DNA of 47,345 nt from the NCBI GenBank assembly GCA_046295655.1, contig JBKBMT010000016.1:1-47345 (forward strand), in the 5' to 3' direction. Positions 34,968 to 42,949 of this stretch are shown here, in pieces. Position numbers and translations under genes: made by a program. The notes below the pieces were generated by a model that was not told the origin of the DNA, searched no databases, and saw only the letters and a program-made list of their open reading frames with translations. The number at the start of each line of letters is the position of its first letter. Positions within the stretch are counted from its first letter, which is position 1. Source of the stretch: JBKBMT01 sp046295655 (lineage in GTDB: Bacteria > Pseudomonadota > Alphaproteobacteria > Rhodobacterales > Rhodobacteraceae).

Positions 34968-36128
34968 GACCTCTCCCCCCTTGCGGGTGCGTGCGGCGCG
35001 GCGTTCGGACCGGATCCGGTGCCGGAAGGCGCGGAACTGGCCGCGGGCATCGGCCAGCCCGCGGTGGGTGGTGAGCGTGACGGCGATCATCACCGCGGCG
35101 ATCAGGATGATGCGCAGCGGGCCGAGGTCGATCAGCGCGCGGTCGATGACGACGACGATGGCGGTGCCGATCACCGCGCCCTCGGCCCGGCCCATGCCGC
35201 CGATGACGATCATCGCGAACATCAGCAGCATCTGGTCGAGCGAGAAGACGTTCAGGCTGATCGAGCGGTAGAGCATCGCGTAATAGGCGCCGATGAAGCC
35301 GAGCGCGCCCGAGGCGATGAGGAAGACGTAAAGCCGGGCGCGCCTGTAGTCGATGCCGACGGCCTCGGAAAATTCCTCGTCCTCGCGGGCCGCTTGCAGT
35401 TGCAGGCCCAGGCGTTCCGAGTTGACCAGCCGGAACAGCAGCAACGCGAGCAGGAGCAGGCCGAAGGCGGTGGCGAAGCCCAGGAGCAACCCGGGGCGCT
35501 GGAGGTGCCATTCCAGCGGGATGAAGGATCCGACATTGTTGATGGACGAGTTCTGCGGCGCCAGCGCGCGGATCTGGCTGATCGACACCCGGCAGATCTC
35601 GGCCACGCCGATGGTCAGCAGCGCATAATACAGCCCGTCGATCCGGGTCGAGGGCAGGGCCAGCAGGCCCCCCGCCAGCAGGCCCACCAGGATCCCGATG
35701 GGGAACATCAGCACCCAGGGCACGCCGAGGAACACGTTGGCGGCGGCGGCGGCATAGGCGGCAAGGCCCACGGTCGCCATGGTGGCGAAGGACAGGATGC
35801 CGGCCGCGCCGATGATGAGCGTCCAGACCACGTTGATCGCGGCGAAGACGCAGAAGACGATGGCCACCTGCAGAAGCGTGTCCGGCAGGAAGGGCGCGCT
35901 GGCCAGCAGGCCGCCGAGGCCCAGCAGCCACCACAGCGGCCGCTTGTCGGCCAGCCGGCGCTCGCGTTGCAGGGTCCTGGGGTTGTAGCCGCCGCGCCAG
36001 GCCAGCCAGTGCCGGCCGATCAGGGGCAGGCGGCGGCGGTGCCAGTCCTTCGCGCCCCGGGGCGTCAGGACCAGCTCGTGCCGGCGGTTGCCGACCTTGT
36101 AGAGGACCGGGGCGATCGGATCGGTCAT
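34599..36128 (-). CDS. LivM-type ABC permease fused to N,N-dimethylformamidase small subunit
   Basis: 509 residues in one open frame. Residues about 1-70 are a basic cytoplasmic extension. Residues 70-350 are the LivM/UrtC-type permease with about ten membrane segments, including LPSTRIDGLYYALLTIGVAEI and AREDEEFSEAVGIDYRRARLYVFLIASGALGFIGAYYA (the coupling loop). After a basic linker (SERRAARTRKGGEV) Met388 begins the formamidase small-subunit domain: IADKQLIAYRRFDKRLRDRL, LARVLNYFRRGEMPDKY, and RDEAYHAVFLLRVNDLLES. No stop codon separates them. Either the fused protein tethers the enzyme to the importer, or a stop was lost and the internal start is used. ATG 36128 overlaps the LivH stop (ATGA). 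Confidence 0.85.
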   Translation of the reverse strand: MTDPIAPVLYKVGNRRHELVLTPRGAKDWHRRRLPLIGRHWLAWRGGYNPRTLQRERRLADKRPLWWLLGLGGLLASAPFLPDTLLQVAIVFCVFAAINVVWTLIIGAAGILSFATMATVGLAAYAAAAANVFLGVPWVLMFPIGILVGLLAGGLLALPSTRIDGLYYALLTIGVAEICRVSISQIRALAPQNSSINNVGSFIPLEWHLQRPGLLLGFATAFGLLLLALLLFRLVNSERLGLQLQAAREDEEFSEAVGIDYRRARLYVFLIASGALGFIGAYYAMLYRSISLNVFSLDQMLLMFAMIVIGGMGRAEGAVIGTAIVVVIDRALIDLGPLRIILIAAVMIAVTLTTHRGLADARGQFRAFRHRIRSERRAARTRKGGEVMPEEATEIADKQLIAYRRFDKRLRDRLKRLITPELIEEHRQAPLGPHSDALARVLNYFRRGEMPDKYAILQDGEPGAWTYSVLALSGDPGKPPRVVDDKTYATRDEAYHAVFLLRVNDLLES

Positions 36129-37051
36129 TTCCGCGTCTCGTCCAGGAGGCCGCCGATGCCGCGCGGGCGCAAGATCAGGACCAGGATGATGAAGCCGAAC
36201 TGCACCAGCAGCACCATCCGCTGCCCGAGGAACGGGATGGCGCCCGTCGCGGCCTCGAGCGCGCCGATCAGCAGGGCGGCCAGCGCCGCCCCGGGGACCG
36301 AACCGAGGCCGCCGAGCAGCGCGATGATCATGCCCTTGATCAAGGGCATGGCCCCCGCCGTCGGGCTGACGAACACCGATTGCGACAGCAGCACCGCCGC
36401 CGCCCCGGCCATCGCGCCGGTCACCGCCATCACCGGCAGCGCCCCGCGGCGGACCGAGATGCCCGACAGCGCCGCGCCTTCGGGGTTCTGCATCATGGCG
36501 CGGATTTCCAGCCCCTTGCGGCTGGTCCGGAGCCAGACCAGCACCGCCGCCAGCAGGACCGCGGTGGCGGCGATGGTCGCGGCCTGGTCATAGCGGACCG
36601 GCACCCCGAACAGATCCAGCCGGCCGAAGCCGAAGATCTGCGGCAGCGCCCGCTGGCGCGGTCCGAACCACCACAGGAGCGCCTGGACGGTGGCGAGGTT
36701 GATCGCCAGCGTCACGATCAGCCCGCGGACGGCGAAATTCGCCTTGTCATGGATCGGCAGGAAGGCCAGCAGATAGATCAGCCCGCCGAAGACCGCCCCC
36801 ACGCCGACCCCGGCGGCCAGCAGCACGGCAAACCGCGCATAGGGCAGGAGCGCCGAGCCGCGCAGGGCGGCATCGAGGCCGGGGATCAGCGCCTCGCCGA
36901 TCATCAGCGCCCCATAGCCCGCCACCGCGAAGGTCGCGCCATGGGCCATGTTCAGCATCCCGATGGACGACCACAAGAGCGAGATGCCGATCGCCATCAG
37001 CGCATAGATCGCGCTGAGGTTCAGGGCATAGACGATCAGCGTCGCGTCCAT
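36125..37051 (-). CDS. Branched-chain-type ABC permease, LivH/UrtB type
   Basis: 308 residues, about eight membrane segments. IYALMAIGISLLWSSIGMLNMAHGATFAVAGYGALM (about 15-50) is the LivH signature. The coupling loop is LEIRAMMQNPEGAALSGISVRRGALPVMAVTGAMAG. AMPLIKGMIIALLGGLGSVPGAALAALLIGALEA ends the membrane core. It forms the channel with the LivM-like fusion protein. Both ends overlap neighbours by ATGA. Given the operon's enzymes, the imported ligand is probably a small amide such as an N-alkylformamide or urea-like compound. Confidence 0.9.
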   Translation of the reverse strand: MDATLIVYALNLSAIYALMAIGISLLWSSIGMLNMAHGATFAVAGYGALMIGEALIPGLDAALRGSALLPYARFAVLLAAGVGVGAVFGGLIYLLAFLPIHDKANFAVRGLIVTLAINLATVQALLWWFGPRQRALPQIFGFGRLDLFGVPVRYDQAATIAATAVLLAAVLVWLRTSRKGLEIRAMMQNPEGAALSGISVRRGALPVMAVTGAMAGAAAVLLSQSVFVSPTAGAMPLIKGMIIALLGGLGSVPGAALAALLIGALEAATGAIPFLGQRMVLLVQFGFIILVLILRPRGIGGLLDETRK

Positions 37052-37749
37052 CAGCCGAGCTCCACATGGCCCACGTCGCCGCGCAGCCGGCCGGCGTGCA
37101 TGCCGATCATCCGGTCCACCTGGCCGTTCAGCAGGCTGACGTTCTGTTCGGCGATCAGCATCGCGCCGTCGCGCACGTCGATCTGCCGCAGCGCCGCAAC
37201 GACGCGCTGGCTGATGATCGGGGCGAGGCCCAGCGAGGGTTCGTCGATCAGGTAGAGCCGGGCCTCGGTCATCAGCGCGCGGCCGACGCTGACCATTCGC
37301 CGCTCGCCGCCCGAGAGCGTGCCGACAGTGGTGTGTTCGAGCTTTCGCAGGGGCGGGAACAGGTCGAAGATCATCTCGCGCCGCCGGGCCCGTTCGCGCC
37401 AGGCACGGCGCGACCAGGCGCCGCAATCGAGGTGCTGGCGGACCGTCAGGCCGGGAAAGATCGCGTCACCCTGCGGGGTCATGGCCACCCCGAGGCGGAC
37501 GATGCCGGGCGTCCGCCGCCCCTCGCCCAGACTGCGCGCACCGCCGATCTCCACGCCGTCGAAGCGGATCGAACCGCGCTGCCAGCCGACCAGGTGGGTG
37601 ATGGCGCGAAACAGCGTGGTCTTGCCGTGGCCGTTGAGCCCGACGATGGCCAACCGCTCGCCCCGCTCGACGCTCATGTTGATCTCGTGCAGGACCCTGA
37701 GTGCGCCGTAGCCGGCCGAAAGCCCCTCGATCTCCAGGATCGCGCTCAT
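37051..37749 (-). CDS. Branched-chain-type ABC ATPase, LivF/UrtE type
   Basis: 232 residues. Walker A is GLNGHGKTT, with His where Met or Ala is usual. Then GVAMTPQGDAIFPGLTVRQHL (Q-loop region), the signature LSGGERRMVSVGRALM, Walker B LYLIDEPSLGLAPI and a switch glutamine-rich segment LIAEQNVSLL. It drives import with the LivG partner. ATGA overlaps on both sides make it part of one translational chain. Confidence 0.9.
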   Translation of the reverse strand: MSAILEIEGLSAGYGALRVLHEINMSVERGERLAIVGLNGHGKTTLFRAITHLVGWQRGSIRFDGVEIGGARSLGEGRRTPGIVRLGVAMTPQGDAIFPGLTVRQHLDCGAWSRRAWRERARRREMIFDLFPPLRKLEHTTVGTLSGGERRMVSVGRALMTEARLYLIDEPSLGLAPIISQRVVAALRQIDVRDGAMLIAEQNVSLLNGQVDRMIGMHAGRLRGDVGHVELG

Positions 37750-38468
37750 GCCGCACCCTCGAAATAGGCCGCGCGCACGGCGGGGTCGCGGAACACCGCC
37801 TCGGGGCTGCCCTCGGCGATCACCTCGCCCAGGTTCAGCACCGTCACCCGGTCGGCCAGCGCGTCGAGCAGTTCCAGCCGGTGCTCGATCACGATCACCG
37901 CCAGGTGGTATTCGTCCACCAGGGTGCGGATGAGCAGGTCCAGCTCGTCGATCTCGGTGTTGATGAGGCCCGAGGCGGGTTCGTCCATCAAGAGCACCTT
38001 CGGGCGCCGCATCATGAGGCAGGCGAGCAGGAGCTTGCGCCGGTCGAAGGTGTCGAGGCTTCCGGCCGGCCGGTCCCAGGGCACGGTCAGGTTCACGAGC
38101 CGCGCGGCCCATTCGGCCTCGTGCCGCGACCGGAAGGGGGGCCAGGCCTTGCGGGCGGCGCGGAAGGTTTCGGCCACGGTCAGGGCATTGGGCACCACCG
38201 GGCTCTGATAGGTCCGCCCGAGCCCGGCCCGCGCCCGGCGCACCGTGTCATGCCGCGAGATGTCGGCCCCGTCCAGCACCACATGGCCCGCCTCGGGGCG
38301 GTAACGGCCCGACAGCACCTCGAACAGGCTGGTCTTGCCGGCGCCGTTGGGGCCGATCAGGCCAAGAACCTCGCCCCGCGCGACATGAAGGCCGACATCC
38401 CGCAGGATCTGCCGGCCCCCAAGGCTCAGCGTCACGCCGCTGCAGGCAAAGATCGACCCTGCGCTCAC
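37746..38468 (-). CDS. Branched-chain-type ABC ATPase, LivG/UrtD type, unusual signature
   Basis: 240 residues, GTG start with GGAG upstream. Walker A GPNGAGKTS, Q-loop LGRTYQSPVVPNALTVAE, Walker B VLLMDEPASGLINTEIDEL and the switch VIEHRLELL are intact. The ABC signature, normally LSYGQQR or LSGGQ, reads SLDTFDRRKLLLACLMM, so its Ser and the glycines are replaced. Many LivG-like proteins have slightly altered signatures, but this one is far from consensus. The site formed with LivF's intact signature may do the main hydrolysis. Divided from the upstream binding-protein gene by two hairpins. Confidence 0.85.
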   Translation of the reverse strand: MSAGSIFACSGVTLSLGGRQILRDVGLHVARGEVLGLIGPNGAGKTSLFEVLSGRYRPEAGHVVLDGADISRHDTVRRARAGLGRTYQSPVVPNALTVAETFRAARKAWPPFRSRHEAEWAARLVNLTVPWDRPAGSLDTFDRRKLLLACLMMRRPKVLLMDEPASGLINTEIDELDLLIRTLVDEYHLAVIVIEHRLELLDALADRVTVLNLGEVIAEGSPEAVFRDPAVRAAYFEGAA

Positions 38469-38496
38469 CTCGTTCTCCGTCGGGCTGGTTCGTGGG

Positions 38497-38537
38497 GCGC
38501 CCCGAGGGGCGCAGGCCGCGGGGCCGGAGCCCCGCGG
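38497..38537 (-). terminator. Double hairpin between binding-protein gene and livG
   Basis: Stem 1 is GCGCCCC/GGGGCGC (38497-38512). Stem 2 has perfect 9-bp arms CCGCGGGGC (38516-38524) and GCCCCGCGG (38529-38537) with a 4-base loop. They lie right after the binding-protein stop on the transcribed minus strand. No T-run. Probably differential expression, as with the other two binding-protein genes. Confidence 0.55.
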
Positions 38538-38546
38538 CGCGGCAGC

Positions 38547-39788
38547 TCAGCGCGCCCAGGGCGGCAGGCGGTATTCGGCCTCGGCCAGCGGTTCGGGCAG
38601 GATGATGGTGTGCCGGTTGTCCTGCACCTGATAGATCAGATGCGGGATCCCCTCGGCCAGGTCGTCGGTTTCCCAGGGATAGCCCAGCGGTCGCTGCTGC
38701 GGGCGGTCGAAGGTGTAGGTGCCCGACAGACCCTCGTAGCGCAGGGCCCGGATCGCGTCACCGACGGCGTTGAAATCCGACGGATCGACGGTTTCCCAGA
38801 CCTTGGCGAGCATGTGGATCGTGTCCCAGGACGAGGCGGTATAGACCTCGCCCATGTTGTCGCCGTGGCGGGCCATGTAGGCCTCGCGGAAGGCGATGCC
38901 GGCCTCGGTGCGCGGGGTGCCGAGGACCGTGCCCCAGATCATGCCCTCGCCGGCGCCGCGGGCGAGATCGAGGAATTCGGGCTGGCTGGGCCCGTATTGC
39001 AGATAGACCAGGCTGTCCGGCACCGGGTTGAAGGCGAATTGCTGGGCGAAGGCGGCCAGCTCGGCGGCGACCCAGTGGCTGATGAAGATCACGCCGGCGC
39101 CTTCGTTGCGCAGGGCGTTGATGACCGGGGTCCAGTCCTGCACGGGGAACTGGATGTCCGTGACGGCGGCCAGTTCCCACGCGCCGCCGGATTCGGCGAT
39201 GGCCCGCTGGGCGGCCTGGCTGATGACCTGGGTATAGGCCACCTGTTCCTGCACGATGTGGATGCGGCGGTTGGCGGGGGTCCACTGGCCGCCCTCGATC
39301 AGCCGGTCGAGATAGCGCACGAAGCCGTAGCCATACCAGGTCTCGTCCGGGTCGATCATGAAGATGTTGCGGTAACGCTCGGGGTTCTGCGCCACCAGAT
39401 CGACCGAGGCGAAGGACGTGTTGCCGTGCAGGTAGGGCACCCCGGTCGCCGCTGCCGCGTCCATCGCCGGCTGCGGGATGATGACGAAGGCCGAGGCGAT
39501 GGCATGGACGCCGCGTGCATTCAGCGCCTGGATCGCGCCCACCGTCCCCTCGGGCGAGAGGATGTCGATGTCCACCACCTCGGCCCTGAGCATCCGGCCG
39601 TTCACGCCGCCGGCGGCGTTGATCGCCTCGATCGCCATGGCGGCGCCGTTCAGCCAGTCGGCATGATCGGCCACCCCGGCGGCGGTGGATTGCGCGGTCG
39701 GAATGCCGATGAGGATGTCCTGGGCGGCCAGCGGACCGGCCAGGGCCAGTCCGGCAGCCAGGACAGAACGAGAAAGCCAGCTTGTCAT
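38547..39788 (-). CDS. Branched-chain-type (family 6) solute-binding protein
   Basis: 413 residues. The signal peptide TSWLSRSVLAAGLALAGPLAA is cut before QDILIGIPTAQST. The type-I periplasmic fold shows LNGAAMAIEAINAAGGVNGRMLRAEVVD (about 47-74), VHAIASAFVIIPQPAMDAAAATGVPYLHGNTS, and IFMIDPDETWYGYGFVRYL. LivK/UrtA/FmdD-like proteins bind amino acids, urea, or short amides. The operon partners here are formamidase subunits, so an N-substituted formamide or other amide is the best guess. GGGAGACGG precedes the ATG. Confidence 0.88.
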   Translation of the reverse strand: MTSWLSRSVLAAGLALAGPLAAQDILIGIPTAQSTAAGVADHADWLNGAAMAIEAINAAGGVNGRMLRAEVVDIDILSPEGTVGAIQALNARGVHAIASAFVIIPQPAMDAAAATGVPYLHGNTSFASVDLVAQNPERYRNIFMIDPDETWYGYGFVRYLDRLIEGGQWTPANRRIHIVQEQVAYTQVISQAAQRAIAESGGAWELAAVTDIQFPVQDWTPVINALRNEGAGVIFISHWVAAELAAFAQQFAFNPVPDSLVYLQYGPSQPEFLDLARGAGEGMIWGTVLGTPRTEAGIAFREAYMARHGDNMGEVYTASSWDTIHMLAKVWETVDPSDFNAVGDAIRALRYEGLSGTYTFDRPQQRPLGYPWETDDLAEGIPHLIYQVQDNRHTIILPEPLAEAEYRLPPWAR

Positions 39789-39820
39789 GGTCCGTCTCCC
39801 TGTTGGTGTTTTGCCCTCAG

Positions 39821-39834
39821 GGAAACATGTTTCC
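39821..39834. promoter_or_regulatory. Perfect palindrome upstream of the amide transporter operon
   Basis: GGAAACATGTTTCC is a 14-bp perfect palindrome 33 bp before the binding-protein start, in the only gap (87 bp) between gst and this gene. A role as operator for the cluster's LuxR regulator is plausible from place and symmetry. Confidence 0.45.
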
Positions 39835-39875
39835 GGTGCACCTGATATGATGCAGATGCATCCGTTCCGGCGCGG

Positions 39876-40484
39876 TCAGGCCGGCACGGTCGCCGCCATC
39901 GGCGGGGTGCGCGCGAAGCCCTCCCACCAGTCGGCCAGCCGCGGCGCCGCGGTGCGCCAGTCGTGCCCGGCGAAGCGGAAGTCGAGATAGCCGAGCGCGC
40001 AGCCTGCCGTGATCGTGCCGAGCGTGATCGGGCCGCGCAGATCCTCGGCGGCCTGTTCCAGCGCGGCCACGGCGGCGTCGATCTTGCCCATCTGGCCTGC
40101 CAGCCATTCGGGCCAGCGCAGCGCCTCGGGCCGCAACGCGGTCTCGTAGCGCGCCAGCAGCGCCGCATCCAGAAGCCCGTCGGCAATGGCATGGAGCCGC
40201 AGCACGGCCCAGCGGGCCGGGCCGGGTGCGGGCAGGAAGCCCGCGTCTCCCGCCTGATGCGCCAGCCATTCGCAGATCGTGCGGCTGTCGGCCAGCACCG
40301 TGCCGTCGTCGAGGATCGCGGTCGGGATCTTGCCGAGGGGGTTGGCGGCCGCGATCGTCCTGTCGCGGGCGACCGGGCTTGCGGCGCCGGGCAGGAGCGT
40401 GATGCGGTCCATCAGCCCGAGATGATGCGCGCTGGCGGTGACCTTGCGGGCATAGGGCGAGGCGGGTGCGTGGTAGAGCTTCAT
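39876..40484 (-). CDS. Glutathione S-transferase family protein
   Basis: 202 residues. The N-terminal thioredoxin-fold domain has LYHAPASPYARKVTASAHHLGL, with Ser8 or Tyr11 as possible catalytic residue, then ANPLGKIPTAILDDGTVLADSRTICEWL with the glutathione-binding Pro and Asp-Ser pair. The helical C-terminal domain has GCALGYLDFRFAGHDWRTAAPRLADWWEGF. It lies in the same direction as the amide cluster, 87 bp upstream of the binding-protein gene. A detoxifying role, perhaps toward formyl or other electrophilic products, is possible; the true substrate is unknown. Confidence 0.87.
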   Translation of the reverse strand: MKLYHAPASPYARKVTASAHHLGLMDRITLLPGAASPVARDRTIAAANPLGKIPTAILDDGTVLADSRTICEWLAHQAGDAGFLPAPGPARWAVLRLHAIADGLLDAALLARYETALRPEALRWPEWLAGQMGKIDAAVAALEQAAEDLRGPITLGTITAGCALGYLDFRFAGHDWRTAAPRLADWWEGFARTPPMAATVPA

Positions 40485-40829
40485 CGGCGGTCCTCTGCGG
40501 TTGCTGCGGTTTCGCCGGCGCGCCGGGGTGCGACGGCTTTCCGCCGGGCGGCGACGGGACCGGGGCGCCATCGCCGGACACCCGGTCGGACATGGTTTCG
40601 GCCGAAACACGGTGCGCCGCAAGCGAAACCCGCGGCACGGCGTGACCGCCGGCACGCAGACGCGGGCCGTGGGCCGGGCTGCGGGCCGGCGCCCGCGCAG
40701 CCCGCGCGATCGCGGCGCAACCTGCCGACAAGCTGTATTCCGGCGTTGACTTGTCGGCACGTTGTCGTCAAGACTGCGCGTGTCAAGCGGTTGCCGGATT
40801 CGCGCCGGCGCCTGTCGAAAGGAACCTCC
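40485..40829. other. Divergent intergenic region between gst and the hydroxyproline operon
   Basis: 345 bp with no credible gene; short frames here have no family pattern and are mostly Arg/Gly/Ala-rich. The part up to 40720 is very GC-rich, with no structure I can interpret. The last 110 bases hold the control elements of the plus-strand operon: a 10-bp inverted repeat and a TTGAC box. Confidence 0.6.
40723..40759. promoter_or_regulatory. Inverted repeat and -35-like box before the hydroxyproline operon
   Basis: TGCCGACAAG (40723-40732) and CTTGTCGGCA (40750-40759) are perfect 10-bp arms with 17 bases between. The right arm overlaps TTGACT (40746-40751), a -35-like box. Further TTGTC words follow at 40762. 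This suits an operator for a repressor, but no regulator gene for this operon is in the window. Confidence 0.5.
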
Positions 40830-41714
40830 ATGGCGAAACTCTCGGGCGTGCTGCCCGCGCTCGTCACGCCGTTCGATGCGGCCGGGCAGATCGACTTCGG
40901 CGCCCTTGCGGCGCATCTCGACGCCCTGCGCGCGGCCGGGGTCAGCGGCTGGGTGCCCTGCGGATCGTCGGGCGAATACAACCTGATGTCGGATGCGGAA
41001 CGCGACAGCGTGCTGCGGTTCGTGAAGGACAATGCGCAGCCGGGAGAGGTGCTGATCGCCGGCACCAATGCGCCCCATACCGCCGGAGTGATCGCCAATA
41101 CCCGGCGGGCACGGGAGATCGGCTATGACACGGTGCTGCTGGCGGTGCCGTTCTACACGCGGCCCAGCCAGTCCGAGATCGCGCGCCACTTCATCACCGT
41201 GGCCGAGGCGACCGACGTGGACATCGTGCTCTACTCCTATCCCGGCAAGGACGGGGTCGAGATCGGTTACGAGGCGCTGGACGCGCTGGCCGATCATCCG
41301 CGGATCGTGGCGATCAAGGAAAGCTCGGGCGTCCTGCAACGGGCGATCGGGATCGCCACGCGCTACGCGGGACGGATCCAGCTTGTGTCCGGGTCGGACG
41401 ACATCGCGCTAGACTTCATGCTGTGGGGCGCGGATGCCTGGATCTGCGGGCCGGCCAATTGCATGGCGAAGGCGGTCTGCGACCTGGACCGCAGCTTTCG
41501 CGCCGGCGATCTGGACCGGGCCAAGGCGATCATGGCGCGGCTGTGGCCGGCGATGAACGACCTCGAATCGGGCAAGTTCGTGCAGAAGCTGAAATACGGC
41601 TGCGCCTTGCAGGGCAGGCCGGTGGGCGACTGCCGGCTGCCGCTGGGGCCGCTGGACGAGGACGAGAAGGCCGCCTTTGCGGCGGCGATGCGGCCCGTGC
41701 TCGACTGGGACTGA
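40830..41714 (+). CDS. DapA-family lyase, probable 1-pyrroline-4-hydroxy-2-carboxylate deaminase
   Basis: 294 residues with AAAGGAA upstream of the ATG. The DapA-type (beta/alpha)8 barrel has VPCGSSGEYNLMSDAER (about 42-58; GTTGE in DapA), VLLAVPFYTRPSQSEIARHF, and the Schiff-base Lys163 in IVAIKESSG, with Tyr135/Tyr137 nearby. The family includes dihydrodipicolinate synthase and many aldolases. The neighbours (a D-amino-acid oxidoreductase and a hydroxyproline-epimerase-like enzyme) indicate the deaminase step of 4-hydroxyproline breakdown, giving 2-oxoglutarate semialdehyde. Assignment to this reaction rests on context. Confidence 0.8.
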   Translation: MAKLSGVLPALVTPFDAAGQIDFGALAAHLDALRAAGVSGWVPCGSSGEYNLMSDAERDSVLRFVKDNAQPGEVLIAGTNAPHTAGVIANTRRAREIGYDTVLLAVPFYTRPSQSEIARHFITVAEATDVDIVLYSYPGKDGVEIGYEALDALADHPRIVAIKESSGVLQRAIGIATRYAGRIQLVSGSDDIALDFMLWGADAWICGPANCMAKAVCDLDRSFRAGDLDRAKAIMARLWPAMNDLESGKFVQKLKYGCALQGRPVGDCRLPLGPLDEDEKAAFAAAMRPVLDWD

Positions 41715-41715
41715 G

Positions 41716-42948
41716 ATGACCACCCTTGTCGTCGGTGCCGGGATCATCGGGACTGCCATCGCCCACGAGTTGCAGCGGCGCGGCCGGCAGGTGGTGCTGA
41801 TCGACCGCGATGCGCCGGGGCGGGGGGCGTCGTTCGGCAACCTCGCCTCGATCGCCGTGACCGAGTTCATGCCGGCCTCGCGCCCGGCGGTCTGGCGCCG
41901 GATCCCCGGCTGGCTGCTGGACCCGGACGGCCCGGTGCGGGTGCGGCCGCGCCACCTGCCGCGGCTGGTGCCGTGGTTCCTGCGCTTCCTCGCGGCCTCG
42001 CGCCCCGCCCGGCTGGCGGCGCTGGAGGCGCAGGGCGCGGCGTTGTGCGCCCGGGCGCTGGACGACACGCTGGCACTGCTGCGCGAGACCGGGCTTGAGG
42101 ATCAGCTGAGCGCGGAAGGCTGCCTGTCGCTTTATGCCGACGCGGCCGAGTTCCGGGCCGACCGGGACCATCTGGCGCTGCTGGAAAGGTTCGGCTTTCC
42201 CCACGAGGTGCTGGGGCGGCAGGCGATCCGGGCCCTGGAGCCGGAGCTGTCGGAGCGGATCGAGACGGCGGTGCTGCTGCCGCAGAACCGGTCGGTCCGG
42301 GATCCTTACCGGCTGGTGCTGGCGCTGGCCGACAGGTTCGCGGCCCTGGGCGGGCGGGTCGAGCGGGGCGAGGTGACGGGCTTCTTGCGCGGCTTGGGGA
42401 TCGATGGCGCGGTCCTGGCCGACGGGCGGCAGATCGCGGCGGAAGAGGTGGTGATCTGCGCCGGCGTCCATACCGCGGGGCTGGCGCGGAAGCTGGGCGA
42501 GCCGATCCCGCTGGAGACCGAGCGCGGCTATCACACCCAGATCATGGCACCGGGCATCGCGCTGCGGCATTCGCTCATCTGGCCGGCGCGGGCCTTCATG
42601 GTGACGCCGACCGCCGGCGGCATCCGGGTCGGCGGCACGGTCGAGATGGCGGGGCTGGCGGCGCCGCCGGACTATCGCCGGGCGAAGGTGACGGTGCGGC
42701 GTGCCCGCGAGGCACTGCCGAACCTGCGCTGCGAGGCGTTCACCGAATGGATGGGCCACCGGCCCGCGCTGCCCGACACGGTGCCGATCCTGTCGGCCAG
42801 CGCCCGCACCGGCGGGTTGTTCTATGCCACCGGCCACGGGCATCTGGGCCTGACGCTGGCCGCCACCACCGCGCGGCTGATGGCCGAACTGATCACCGGC
42901 GGCCGGCCGGCGATCGACCTTCACCCCTATCGGATCGACAGGTTCTGA
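41716..42948 (+). CDS. FAD-dependent D-amino-acid (D-hydroxyproline) oxidoreductase
   Basis: 410 residues, starting one base after the previous stop. The DAO fold has VVGAGIIGTAIAHELQRRGRQVVLIDRD (5-32), GASFGNLASIAVTEFMP, a substrate domain around ETERGYHTQIMAPG, and the C-terminal FAD clamp EWMGHRPALPDTVPILSASARTGGLFYATGHGHLGLTLAATTARLMAELI. In the hydroxyproline pathway such proteins oxidise cis-4-hydroxy-D-proline to the cyclic imine that the DapA-like enzyme deaminates. The same class includes D-amino-acid dehydrogenase DadA, so the substrate is inferred from neighbours. Confidence 0.85.
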   Translation: MTTLVVGAGIIGTAIAHELQRRGRQVVLIDRDAPGRGASFGNLASIAVTEFMPASRPAVWRRIPGWLLDPDGPVRVRPRHLPRLVPWFLRFLAASRPARLAALEAQGAALCARALDDTLALLRETGLEDQLSAEGCLSLYADAAEFRADRDHLALLERFGFPHEVLGRQAIRALEPELSERIETAVLLPQNRSVRDPYRLVLALADRFAALGGRVERGEVTGFLRGLGIDGAVLADGRQIAAEEVVICAGVHTAGLARKLGEPIPLETERGYHTQIMAPGIALRHSLIWPARAFMVTPTAGGIRVGGTVEMAGLAAPPDYRRAKVTVRRAREALPNLRCEAFTEWMGHRPALPDTVPILSASARTGGLFYATGHGHLGLTLAATTARLMAELITGGRPAIDLHPYRIDRF

Positions 42949-42949
42949 C

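Noticed and set aside
32243..34969. 908-codon plus-strand frame opposite the formamidase large subunit
   Set aside because: It mirrors the coding strand of a gene with intact iron-site residues and shows no domain; a GC-driven shadow.
40501..40820. Plus-strand coding potential between gst and the DapA-like gene
   Set aside because: The frames are Arg-rich with no start signal, and the last part is covered by an inverted repeat and promoter-like box.
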